The position numbers and the translations under genes were made by a program. A stretch of DNA of 64,000 nucleotides from Pandoraea horticolens (lineage in GTDB: Bacteria; Pseudomonadota; Gammaproteobacteria; Burkholderiales; Burkholderiaceae): NCBI RefSeq assembly GCF_902459555.1, contig NZ_CABPSM010000016.1:62001-126000 (forward strand), in the 5' to 3' direction. Positions 46,560 to 54,460 of this stretch are shown here, in pieces. Below the pieces are notes generated by a model that was not told where the DNA came from, did not search any database, and worked only from the letters and a program-made list of their open reading frames with translations. Positions within the stretch are counted from its first letter, which is position 1; the number at the start of each line of letters is the position of its first letter.

Positions 46560-47296
46560 GCGGCTCCTGCGTCGGCACTCCGACCGTCCGGCGCGTCGGT
46601 CGCGAACTTGTAACCCCGCCCCCAGACCGTGAGAATGCGTGTCGGCTGCGCCGGGTCCGCTTCGATTTTGGCGCGCAGTCGATTGATATGCGTATTGACG
46701 GTGTGTTCGTAGCCCTCGTGCTGATAGCCCCACACCGCATTGAGCAGGTCCATGCGCGAGAACACCTTGCCGGGCTGACGGGCGAAGAAGTACAGGAGAT
46801 CGAACTCACGCGGCGTGAGATCGAGCCGCTTGCCGCTGAGCGACGCCTCGCGGGCGATCGGATCGATGAACAACCCCGCCATCGCCAGGCTCCCTGCCTC
46901 CATGCGTGCGTTGCGGGCCAGCGCATCCACCCGCCGCATGAGCGCCTTGACCCGCGCCACCAATTCCAACACGGAAAACGGCTTGGCCAGATAGTCGTCC
47001 GCGCCCAGTTCCAGCCCGAGAATGCGGTGGACTTCGCTGGAGCGCGCACTCGTGATGATGATCGGCGTGTAGCGGGTCATTTCCCGCGCCCGGCGGCAGA
47101 TTTCCAGCCCGTCCACGCCCGGCAGCATCAGATCGAGGATCAGGGCATCCCAGCCGCCTTCGGACAATCGGCGCAAGCCTTCGTCGCCGTCGGCGCAATG
47201 CACGACTTCGAATCGCTCGTCGCGCAGATGCAGCGTAAGCAGGTCGGCGATATGCACGTCGTCCTCGACGAGCAAAACACGGCGCGGCGATTCCAT
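46556..47296 (-). CDS. OmpR-family response regulator
   Basis: 246 residues. Receiver with D12/D13, phosphoacceptor D55 (LILDLMLPG) and a YLAKPF lysine; winged helix ending VNTHINRLRAKIE and TVWGRGYKF. It is the first gene of the two-gene operon. 251 bases lie between it and msrB on the other strand, enough for control of both directions. I saw no obvious direct-repeat binding site there. Confidence 0.9.
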   Translation of the reverse strand: MESPRRVLLVEDDVHIADLLTLHLRDERFEVVHCADGDEGLRRLSEGGWDALILDLMLPGVDGLEICRRAREMTRYTPIIITSARSSEVHRILGLELGADDYLAKPFSVLELVARVKALMRRVDALARNARMEAGSLAMAGLFIDPIAREASLSGKRLDLTPREFDLLYFFARQPGKVFSRMDLLNAVWGYQHEGYEHTVNTHINRLRAKIEADPAQPTRILTVWGRGYKFATDAPDGRSADAGAA

Positions 47297-47547
47297 CGCG
47301 GGGGCAACTCCCAGGTAAGTGGCGAAAGTGAGTCTTCAAGCCCCCATTGTGCGCAGTTCACGCACCGCGAGGTATCACGAATTGTTTAATTTTACGTGAG
47401 GACTTTGGCATCGCTGGCGCACTACGCTTCAGTCATTGATCCGGCGCGCATCCCTGCTGTGCCCTGCTGGCGCCCGTCCCGCTCCCCTTAACCCGTGACG
47501 GCAGGGGCCAGCCCCGCCCCGGATCGGCCTACTGACCGGAGGATGTC

Positions 47548-48150
47548 ATGAGTTTGTCCGAAAACGATCCACGCACCCCGCCCGAGCTGTCGCCGCCGCG
47601 CCGCGCGGCTGTCGCGAGCACCGGCCCGATGCCGTCGCGCCGTGTGTTCCTGCTGAGTGCTACCGCTGCGGCGGCGGCCGTCGCTGCCGGGCTGGTGCCA
47701 CGGCTCACGCGTCCTGCGCTGGCCGGCGACGCCCCCCGCGCCAGCGCCCCCGAACACTTCGAGGTGGCCTACAGCGATGCCGAGTGGCGCAGGCGCCTGA
47801 CGCCCGGACAGTACGAAATCCTGCGTCAGGAGGGGACCGAGCGTCCCTATTCGAGCCCGCTTAACGATGAACACCGTGCCGGCACGTTCTCGTGCGCCGG
47901 TTGTGCGCTGCCGCTCTTCTCATCGCGCACGAAGTTCGATAGCCATACCGGCTGGCCGAGCTTCTGGACGCCGCTCGAGCATGCGGTGGGCACGCGCACC
48001 GACACGACTTTCGGCATGGTGCGCACCGAAGTGCATTGCCGGCGTTGCGGCGGTCATCTGGGCCATGTGTTCGACGATGGTCCGAAGCCAACCGGTCTGC
48101 GCTACTGCATGAACGGCCTTGCGATGACGTTCAGTCCGCAAGCCGCCTGA
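47548..48150 (+). CDS. msrB: exported methionine-R-sulfoxide reductase
   Basis: 200 residues. A Tat signal (PSRRVFLLSATAA) directs the folded protein to the periplasm. The MsrB domain has two CxxC zinc pairs (CAGC, CRRC), FDSHTGWPSFW, and the catalytic cysteine in RYCMN. It reduces the R form of methionine sulfoxide in proteins. First gene of msrB-dipZ-msrA, and divergent from a two-component system. Most MsrB proteins are cytoplasmic, so the export signal matters for the operon's role. Confidence 0.93.
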   Translation: MSLSENDPRTPPELSPPRRAAVASTGPMPSRRVFLLSATAAAAAVAAGLVPRLTRPALAGDAPRASAPEHFEVAYSDAEWRRRLTPGQYEILRQEGTERPYSSPLNDEHRAGTFSCAGCALPLFSSRTKFDSHTGWPSFWTPLEHAVGTRTDTTFGMVRTEVHCRRCGGHLGHVFDDGPKPTGLRYCMNGLAMTFSPQAA

Positions 48151-48273
48151 CGTCATATCCCCTGGCCGCCCCCCCTGAGAAAGAGGGCTATCCCGCCCGT
48201 TCGCCAGATCCGGCGCCGCTAACCCATCAAAGGCGCAACGCCCGGCATTCGAGTGTTGCGTCAGGAGCACTTC

Positions 48274-50136
48274 ATGACCTTGCTCATCCTCGCCTACCTC
48301 GGCGGGATTCTGACAATCGTCAGCCCGTGTATTCTGCCCGTGCTGCCCTTCGTCTTCTCGCGTGCGGGCCAGTCTTTCGCGCGCAGCGTGCTGCCCATGC
48401 TCGCCGGCATGGTGCTGATGTTCGCGCTGGTCGCCACGCTCGCGGCCGTGGGCGGCAGTTGGGTCGTGCAGGCGAACCAGTACGGCCGCTGGCTCGCACT
48501 CGCGCTGGTGGCGTTCTTCGGCGCGACGCTGCTCTTTCCGAAGCTCGCCGAACGGCTCACGCATCCGCTCGTGTCGCTGGGCGACCGTCTCTCGCAGTCT
48601 GCGCAAGGTGACGGCTCCGCCGCCGGCGCGGCTACCGGCCCGCGCCCCGGCGCATCGTTCCTGCTCGGCATTGCCACCGGCCTGCTCTGGGCGCCGTGTG
48701 CCGGCCCGATCCTCGGTCTGGTACTCACAGGCGCTGCGCTGCAAGGCGCGAGCGTCGGCACGACGCTGCTGCTGCTCGCTTATGCGGCAGGCGCGGCCAC
48801 ATCGCTCGCGCTGGCACTGCTCGTCGGCGGACGCGTGTTCGCCGCCATGAAACGCTCGCTCGGCGCAGGCGAATGGATTCGCCGCGTGCTCGGCGGACTG
48901 ATGCTCGCGGGCGTTGGCGCGATCGCCTTCGGCCTCGACACCGGCGTGCTTGCACGGATTTCGACAGCGTCGACGGGCGGCATCGAGCAAAAGCTCGTGG
49001 AACAGTTGGGCGCCCGCCGGAACAACGCCGCCAATGCCAACGCCCCCGCACAGAACGCCCCGGCAACCGATCAGGCCAATGTAGGCACTGACACCAACGC
49101 AGGCGTCCCAGCCATGACCGCCACCGGCAGCGCAATGATGCGTGCCGCCGTCGATGCGCCCACCCCGCTGCCGGTCGAGGGCCAGTTGCCCTCGCTCGAC
49201 GGCGCCGTGCAATGGCTGAACTCGCCGCCGCTCACCGCACAAGCCCTGCGCGGCAAGGTCGTGCTCGTCGACTTCTGGACATACTCCTGCATCAACTGCC
49301 TGCGCGCGCTGCCGTATGTGAAGGCTTGGGCACAGAAGTATCGTGATCAGGGCCTCGTTGTCATCGGCGTGCATGCGCCCGAGTTCGCGTTCGAACGCGA
49401 TATCGGCAACGTGAAGAAGGCTGTACACGATCTGGGCGTCGACTACCCGGTCGCCATCGACAACAACTACGCCATCTGGCGCGGCTTCAACAATCAGTAT
49501 TGGCCGGCGCACTACTTCATCGACGCGCAGGGCCGCGTGCGCTACCACCACTTTGGCGAAGGCAACTATGCCGAATCGGAGCGCGTGATCCAGCAACTGT
49601 TGCACGAGGCTGGGGCCAAGCAGGTCACAGGCGGTATTGCCGACGTACAAGCCAACGGCATTCAGCAAGCCGCCGACATGCGCGACGTCGGTTCGCCGGA
49701 AACCTATGTTGGCTACGAGCGCGCCAATAACTTCGCGTCCCCTGGCGGTGCCGTACACGATCAGGCCAACGACTATCGCGCGCCGTCGATGCCGTCGCTC
49801 AACCACTGGGGACTGGCCGGTCACTGGCGCGTCGGGCCGGAGCAGGCTACCGCAACCGAGGCGGGTGCCCGCATCGTCTACCGCTTCCATGCCCGTGACC
49901 TGCACCTCGTGCTCGGCCCGGACGCCAGCGGCAAACCCGTGCGCTTTCGCGTGACGCTCGACGGTGAAGCCCCCGGCGATGCCCACGGCACCGACGTCGC
50001 TGCCGATGGCACCGGCACGGTGACGTCGCAACGCCTTTACCAATTGGTGCGTCAGTCGGGCGATGTGCGCGACCGGACGTTCACCATCGAGTTTCTCGAT
50101 CCGGGGGTGTTTGCCTACGCCTTCACGTTTGGTTGA
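48274..50136 (+). CDS. DipZ-like thiol:disulfide transporter with thioredoxin domain
   Basis: 620 residues from the ATG at 48274 after CAGGAG. Residues 1-230 are six membrane helices of the DsbD/CcdA type, with cysteine in SPCILPVLPF and in WAPCAGP. A linker is followed by a periplasmic thioredoxin fold with active site SCINC (49285-49305). A C-terminal beta domain of about 150 residues (NHWGLAGHWRVGPEQ onwards) is as in mycobacterial DipZ. It would carry electrons from cytoplasmic thioredoxin to the outside. Between msrB and msrA it is the obvious reductant for both. Confidence 0.9.
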   Translation: MTLLILAYLGGILTIVSPCILPVLPFVFSRAGQSFARSVLPMLAGMVLMFALVATLAAVGGSWVVQANQYGRWLALALVAFFGATLLFPKLAERLTHPLVSLGDRLSQSAQGDGSAAGAATGPRPGASFLLGIATGLLWAPCAGPILGLVLTGAALQGASVGTTLLLLAYAAGAATSLALALLVGGRVFAAMKRSLGAGEWIRRVLGGLMLAGVGAIAFGLDTGVLARISTASTGGIEQKLVEQLGARRNNAANANAPAQNAPATDQANVGTDTNAGVPAMTATGSAMMRAAVDAPTPLPVEGQLPSLDGAVQWLNSPPLTAQALRGKVVLVDFWTYSCINCLRALPYVKAWAQKYRDQGLVVIGVHAPEFAFERDIGNVKKAVHDLGVDYPVAIDNNYAIWRGFNNQYWPAHYFIDAQGRVRYHHFGEGNYAESERVIQQLLHEAGAKQVTGGIADVQANGIQQAADMRDVGSPETYVGYERANNFASPGGAVHDQANDYRAPSMPSLNHWGLAGHWRVGPEQATATEAGARIVYRFHARDLHLVLGPDASGKPVRFRVTLDGEAPGDAHGTDVAADGTGTVTSQRLYQLVRQSGDVRDRTFTIEFLDPGVFAYAFTFG

Positions 50137-50138
50137 GT

Positions 50139-51044
50139 ATGAACACGTCAGACAGATCACTCGACCTGACGCCTGCGCGCACGAACCAGCACAACACCTC
50201 CATCGCCACTGACATTGCCACCGAGGCGTCCATGGACGCCGGGAGTTTTCAAATGCCTCAATTCGATTCGCTTTCCCCGTCGCAAGCCCGCGACGAAACT
50301 TCAGGCCAATCGCCACGCCGCACGTCGCCCGTCTCGCGAGTCCGGCGCGTTCTGGTTGGTGCCGCCGCAGCCGCCGCCGGGGTACTCGTCTGGCAAGTCG
50401 GTGCCTACGCGTTCGGCGGTGCCGAAGCGGCCGTGGTCATCCCCGTGCCGAAACTCGACGAGGCCGCCACCGGCGCGCGCACCGAAAAGGCGGTGTTCGC
50501 CGGCGGTTGCTTCTGGGGAGTGCAAGGCGTGTTCCAGCATGTGAAGGGCGTGACAAAGGCCGTGTCCGGCTACGCGGGCGGTGCGGCAAAGACCGCCGAT
50601 TACGAAACCGTCAGCAGCGGCTCGACGGGCCACGCCGAATCAGTGGAAGTGACGTTCGATCCGCAGCAGGTCTCCTACGGGAAGTTGCTGCAGATCTACT
50701 TCTCCGTGGCGCACAACCCGACCGAGCTGAACCGTCAGGGGCCCGACAGCGGCACGCAATATCGATCGGCTGTGTTCCCGATGAACGATGCGCAGCGCAA
50801 TGTCGCCAACGCGTACATCGCTCAGCTCGACACCTCGCACGCCTACAGCAAGCCCATCGCGACAAAGGTCGAGAAGTACACGGGCTTCTTTGCCGCCGAG
50901 GCCTATCATCAGGACTTCCTGACCGAACATCCGACGTATCCGTACATCGTCATCAACGATCTGCCGAAGGTGAGCGACCTCAAACGCCTGTTCCCCACGC
51001 TCTATCGCGACACCCCGGTGCTCGTGAAGGCAGCCACCAAGTAA
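50139..51044 (+). CDS. msrA: membrane-anchored methionine-S-sulfoxide reductase
   Basis: 301 residues. The first 70 are hydrophilic, then a hydrophobic helix (RRVLVGAAAAAAGVLVW) anchors it, so the catalytic part faces the periplasm. The MsrA domain has the catalytic GGCFWG, GYAGG, GHAESVEV and YHQDFL segments. It reduces the S form of methionine sulfoxide. The ATG lies two bases after the dipZ stop, so translation is coupled. Confidence 0.9.
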   Translation: MNTSDRSLDLTPARTNQHNTSIATDIATEASMDAGSFQMPQFDSLSPSQARDETSGQSPRRTSPVSRVRRVLVGAAAAAAGVLVWQVGAYAFGGAEAAVVIPVPKLDEAATGARTEKAVFAGGCFWGVQGVFQHVKGVTKAVSGYAGGAAKTADYETVSSGSTGHAESVEVTFDPQQVSYGKLLQIYFSVAHNPTELNRQGPDSGTQYRSAVFPMNDAQRNVANAYIAQLDTSHAYSKPIATKVEKYTGFFAAEAYHQDFLTEHPTYPYIVINDLPKVSDLKRLFPTLYRDTPVLVKAATK

Positions 51045-51107
51045 GCGCCACTGCGATAAAGGCGGCAGGCGTGCGTTCACACGCCCTGCTCGCCCTTACT
51101 GCATGCC

Positions 51108-51482
51108 TCAGCGATTCTCGGCGAGCTTGTACACGCGCAACCGGTGGCCATCGGGGTCGGATGCCACGAACGTGCGACCGAAGTTCATCGTCGTCGGGGC
51201 CTGTACGATAGTGATGCCCCGGGCGCGCCAGTCTTCCCAGGTGGCATCCACGTGTGCGTCGGACGCCGCCGGTATCACGAGTTCGCTCCCCCCCGGCGGG
51301 GCGATCACCGTTGGCACCACGGAAAAACGCGCCCACAGCCCCAGCTTCAGCCCCGAGGGAAATTCGAACAGCGCATATCCGGGCGACGCTTCGACCGGCT
51401 CCAAGTCGAACAGATCGGCGTAAAACGCCGCACTCTCCGGAGGACTCGCAACATACAGATTGACCATGTTCGGGTGCAGCAT
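51108..51482 (-). CDS. VOC-family (glyoxalase/bleomycin-resistance) protein
   Basis: 124 residues with two beta-alpha-beta-beta-beta units. The start VNLYVASPPESAAFYADLFDLEPVEASPGYALFEF is typical of the superfamily, as is the ending FVASDPDGHRLRVYKL. Metal ligands cannot be assigned surely. It may be a drug-binding protein or a dioxygenase-like enzyme. It is on the opposite strand to msrA and close to a WYL regulator; the 160-base gap suggests separate control. Confidence 0.85.
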   Translation of the reverse strand: MLHPNMVNLYVASPPESAAFYADLFDLEPVEASPGYALFEFPSGLKLGLWARFSVVPTVIAPPGGSELVIPAASDAHVDATWEDWRARGITIVQAPTTMNFGRTFVASDPDGHRLRVYKLAENR

Positions 51483-51641
51483 GACTAGCTCCTATCGATA
51501 ATGATGAATGACTGCCGCCTCGTCGGCCCCGTGATGCCGGTGCTGCCGCGCGCTGTCATGAATGCCATCGTACGAAGGGATGCTGTCAGATTTTGTCAGT
51601 AGTCGAACGCCGATTCGAAACGCCGTGAAGACCGCCGGTTG

Positions 51642-52325
51642 TCACTGTCTGCCGGTCGTTTCCCGCCACGTCTTGAGCAACGCTCGCCGCCCGCGCGGGT
51701 AGCGCGTTTCGGTTACGGTCATGGCTTCGATGCGATCCGCGCGAAAGTGACGGAAACCGTCGCGCAACTCGCACCACGCGACGATCATGCGCACCCGGTC
51801 GAAGAAGCCGAGCGCGAACGGCCAGATGACGCGCTCGGACATACGCCCAGCTTCATCCCGGTAGGACAAGTGGAGTTTGCGCTCGGCACGAATGGCCTCG
51901 CGAATGACGGTCAGATCGACGATCATGGGGGGCAACGGATCGCCCGGACCGATGAGCAGCGTCGACGCCTCGAGCGATGCGCGCAGATCCGACGGCAGCA
52001 CCGCCGCTATCTTGGCCAACGCGTTCGTCGCGGCGTCGGCCAGCGCACCGTCGGTACGCTTGGCCACCCAGCGCGAACCCAGCACGATCGCCTCGATCTC
52101 TTCTTCCGAGAACATCAGCGGTGGCAGCAGAAAACCCGGCTTGAGCACGTAGCCCAGCCCCGGCGCGCCTTCGATGTGCGCGCCCTGCGCCTGCAATACG
52201 GCAATGTCCCGGTAGAGCGTGCGTAGGCTCACGCCAAGCGAGTCGGCCAGCGCCGCACCCGCCACCGGGTAGCGGTGACGGCGCAGCAACTGCATCAGAG
52301 AGAAGAGACGTTGTGTGCGGGACAT
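51642..52325 (-). CDS. YafY-like transcriptional regulator (HTH + WYL)
   Basis: 227 residues. N-terminal DeoR-like winged helix (RTQRLFSLMQLLRRHRY then SLGVSLRTLYRDIAVLQ). The WYL domain follows, with SYRDEAGRMSERVIWPFALGFFD and VAWCELRDGFRHFRADRI at the core. WYL domains sense nucleic acids or nucleotides. It lies just downstream of the VOC gene in orientation and upstream of the hydroxylase operon; it could control either. Confidence 0.9.
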   Translation of the reverse strand: MSRTQRLFSLMQLLRRHRYPVAGAALADSLGVSLRTLYRDIAVLQAQGAHIEGAPGLGYVLKPGFLLPPLMFSEEEIEAIVLGSRWVAKRTDGALADAATNALAKIAAVLPSDLRASLEASTLLIGPGDPLPPMIVDLTVIREAIRAERKLHLSYRDEAGRMSERVIWPFALGFFDRVRMIVAWCELRDGFRHFRADRIEAMTVTETRYPRGRRALLKTWRETTGRQ

Positions 52326-52371
52326 GGCGCGTCATTATGCGCCATGCCGTCCCGCGAGGTGATGCATCGGA

Positions 52372-53766
52372 TTACTTCTGACGCAGTTGTTTGACGATCT
52401 CGGAATTCACGTCGCCCGCTTGCCCGCCATAGGCCACGCGCAGGTAGTTGCTCAACTCGGCGATCTGCGCGTCGGTGAGCCGCTTGTCGAACCCAGGCAT
52501 GTCCTGCATGGCCTCCAGCCCCGGGAATTTCTGCGGCTCGATGCCATCAAGGATCGCGACGATCAGATTGCGCGAATCTTTCTGGCGCACCGTCGAATTG
52601 CCCAGCATTGACACCGCGACGTGCGGCTTGCCCGTGCCATCGGCCGCGTGGCATCCCGCGCAGACAGCCAGATACAGATTGCGGCCGGCCGTCAGCTTGC
52701 TCGTGTCGGGCTTGTCGGGCAACGGCTTCGGTGCAGGCACCGCGTCGCCGAGCAGATACGTCGAAAGCGAGCGCAAATCGTCAGGCGTGAGGTATTGCGT
52801 GCTCAGGTGCACCACCGGATACATCTCGCCGAACGCCGACCCTTGCGGAGCGATGCCCGTGCCGAAGAACGTTTGCAGATCCTTCACCGTCCAGCCGCGC
52901 GCAGCCAGCGCCTCGGGCGTCAGATCGGGTGCAGCAATGCGCCCGAGCGCTGCGCCGCCGAGCGGCTTGGCCTTGTCGAGTTGTCCGAACGTGCCCCGCG
53001 GCGTGTGACATTCCGCGCAGTGGCCCAGGGCGTTGGCGAGATAGCGGCCGCGCAGCCAGTCCGCCGACTGCCCCTTCGAGGCGTCGGGCAGCGTGTCCTT
53101 CAGGAACATCCAGTCCCACCCGCGCATGCCGAAACGCATGTTGTACGGAAACGAGAGGTCGTGCTTGCGGTTAGGCACAGCGGCCGGCTTCACCGACATC
53201 AGGTACGCGTAGATGGCGTCGCTGTCCGCGCGGGTCATCTGACGATAGGACGTGTACGGCATGGCCGGGTACAGCGTCTTATCCGGGGCGACACCGTCGT
53301 GCAGTGCGCGGTAAAAATCGTCGGCCGTCCAGCCACCGATGCCGTTCGTCTTGTCTGGCGTGATGTTCGTGCCGTAGAACGTACCGAACGGTGACTTGAG
53401 CGGCACGCCGCCGGCAAACGGCGCACCGTCCGCACTCGTATGACAGGCCGCACAATCGGCCGCACGCGCCAGATACTTGCCGCGAGCGATCTGTTCGGAC
53501 GAAGCGTTCGCCGCCGGTGCGGGCGATGCCGTTGATGCCGGCGGTGCGGATGCCGAAGCACCACTGGCCGCCGACGCCGTAGCGCTCGGGGCATCTGCGG
53601 CCATCGCGCTCGTGACGAGCGACGGCACCATCGACGTCTTCGGTCTCGGCGGCTGTGCGGGCTCGGGAGGCTTGGGCGCCGTCGAGTCGTTGCAGGCGGC
53701 AATCAGCAGCACAACGGCGACGCATGCCGCACGTGTACTCCATCGGGTGACGCGATTCAGGCGCAT
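52372..53766 (-). CDS. triheme cytochrome c subunit of a molybdenum hydroxylase
   Basis: 464 residues from the ATG at 53766 (AGGGGA site); an ATG at 53781 is also possible. A lipobox LIAA-C at residue 26 gives a lipid anchor. Three haem sites: CAACH, CAECH and CAGCH, each with a distal methionine candidate. An A/S/P-rich linker follows the anchor. It takes electrons from the molybdenum enzyme to the respiratory chain, as in alcohol/aldehyde dehydrogenases of acetic acid bacteria and in nicotinate dehydrogenase. Last gene of the operon. Confidence 0.9.
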   Translation of the reverse strand: MRLNRVTRWSTRAACVAVVLLIAACNDSTAPKPPEPAQPPRPKTSMVPSLVTSAMAADAPSATASAASGASASAPPASTASPAPAANASSEQIARGKYLARAADCAACHTSADGAPFAGGVPLKSPFGTFYGTNITPDKTNGIGGWTADDFYRALHDGVAPDKTLYPAMPYTSYRQMTRADSDAIYAYLMSVKPAAVPNRKHDLSFPYNMRFGMRGWDWMFLKDTLPDASKGQSADWLRGRYLANALGHCAECHTPRGTFGQLDKAKPLGGAALGRIAAPDLTPEALAARGWTVKDLQTFFGTGIAPQGSAFGEMYPVVHLSTQYLTPDDLRSLSTYLLGDAVPAPKPLPDKPDTSKLTAGRNLYLAVCAGCHAADGTGKPHVAVSMLGNSTVRQKDSRNLIVAILDGIEPQKFPGLEAMQDMPGFDKRLTDAQIAELSNYLRVAYGGQAGDVNSEIVKQLRQK

Positions 53767-53791
53767 GGCATATCCCCTCATTTCGCGTCCT

Positions 53792-54460
53792 TCATTTGGC
53801 ATCCTTGATGCAGCCGGGGGTGCGAAGAATGACGTCACGCACGGCCTCGTAGTAGCGCACGTAGCCCGTACAACGACAGATCTGATCGTTGAGCCCCGCC
53901 GTGATCGCGGCTTCGAGATCCGCGCGGGCGACCGGATTGCGCTTGAGCCCCTCGATGAGCACCGTCGCCGCATTCACGAAGCCCGGCGTGCAGTAGCCGC
54001 ACTGAAAGCTGAAGTGATCGAGAAACGCCTGTTGAATCGGTGCGAGCGTGAGTTTTTCGTCGGTATCGCGCACCGCATGGCCTTCCACGGTGCGCACAGT
54101 CTTGCCGTCGAAATAGTTCGCCCCGGTAATGCAGGTGCGTACCGTCTCGCTGCTGCCGTCGGCATGATCGACGATCACTACACACGCGTGACAGATGCCC
54201 TGCCCGCAACCCAGACGCGAGCCCGTGAGGCCAAGGGTCTCGTGCAGGAAGTCGATCATCATCAGGCCGGCCGGCACGTCCATCGGCCCGTGCGATATGC
54301 CGTTGACCTTCACGGTCACAGGCAGTGTTTCCCACGGCGTTTTGCCGTTCGCCGGTGCTGCCGGTGCCGATGCAGCGCTCGCACCGCTCATATCCTGTAC
54401 CGCACCCGTCGTCGCCGTGGCGTCCGACGCGGCCAGCGGTGCACTCGAAACGTCCGTCAT
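53792..54460 (-). CDS. 2Fe-2S subunit of a molybdenum hydroxylase
   Basis: 222 residues from the ATG at 54460, which overlaps the end of the large subunit gene by four bases. The plant-type cluster ligands are in GCGQGICHAC (first cluster) and CGYCTPGF with CRCTGY (second cluster). An A/S-rich N-terminal extension of 50 residues precedes the first cluster; no export signal is visible, so it probably travels with the Tat-exported large subunit. It transfers electrons from Mo to the cytochrome. Confidence 0.92.
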   Translation of the reverse strand: MTDVSSAPLAASDATATTGAVQDMSGASAASAPAAPANGKTPWETLPVTVKVNGISHGPMDVPAGLMMIDFLHETLGLTGSRLGCGQGICHACVVIVDHADGSSETVRTCITGANYFDGKTVRTVEGHAVRDTDEKLTLAPIQQAFLDHFSFQCGYCTPGFVNAATVLIEGLKRNPVARADLEAAITAGLNDQICRCTGYVRYYEAVRDVILRTPGCIKDAK

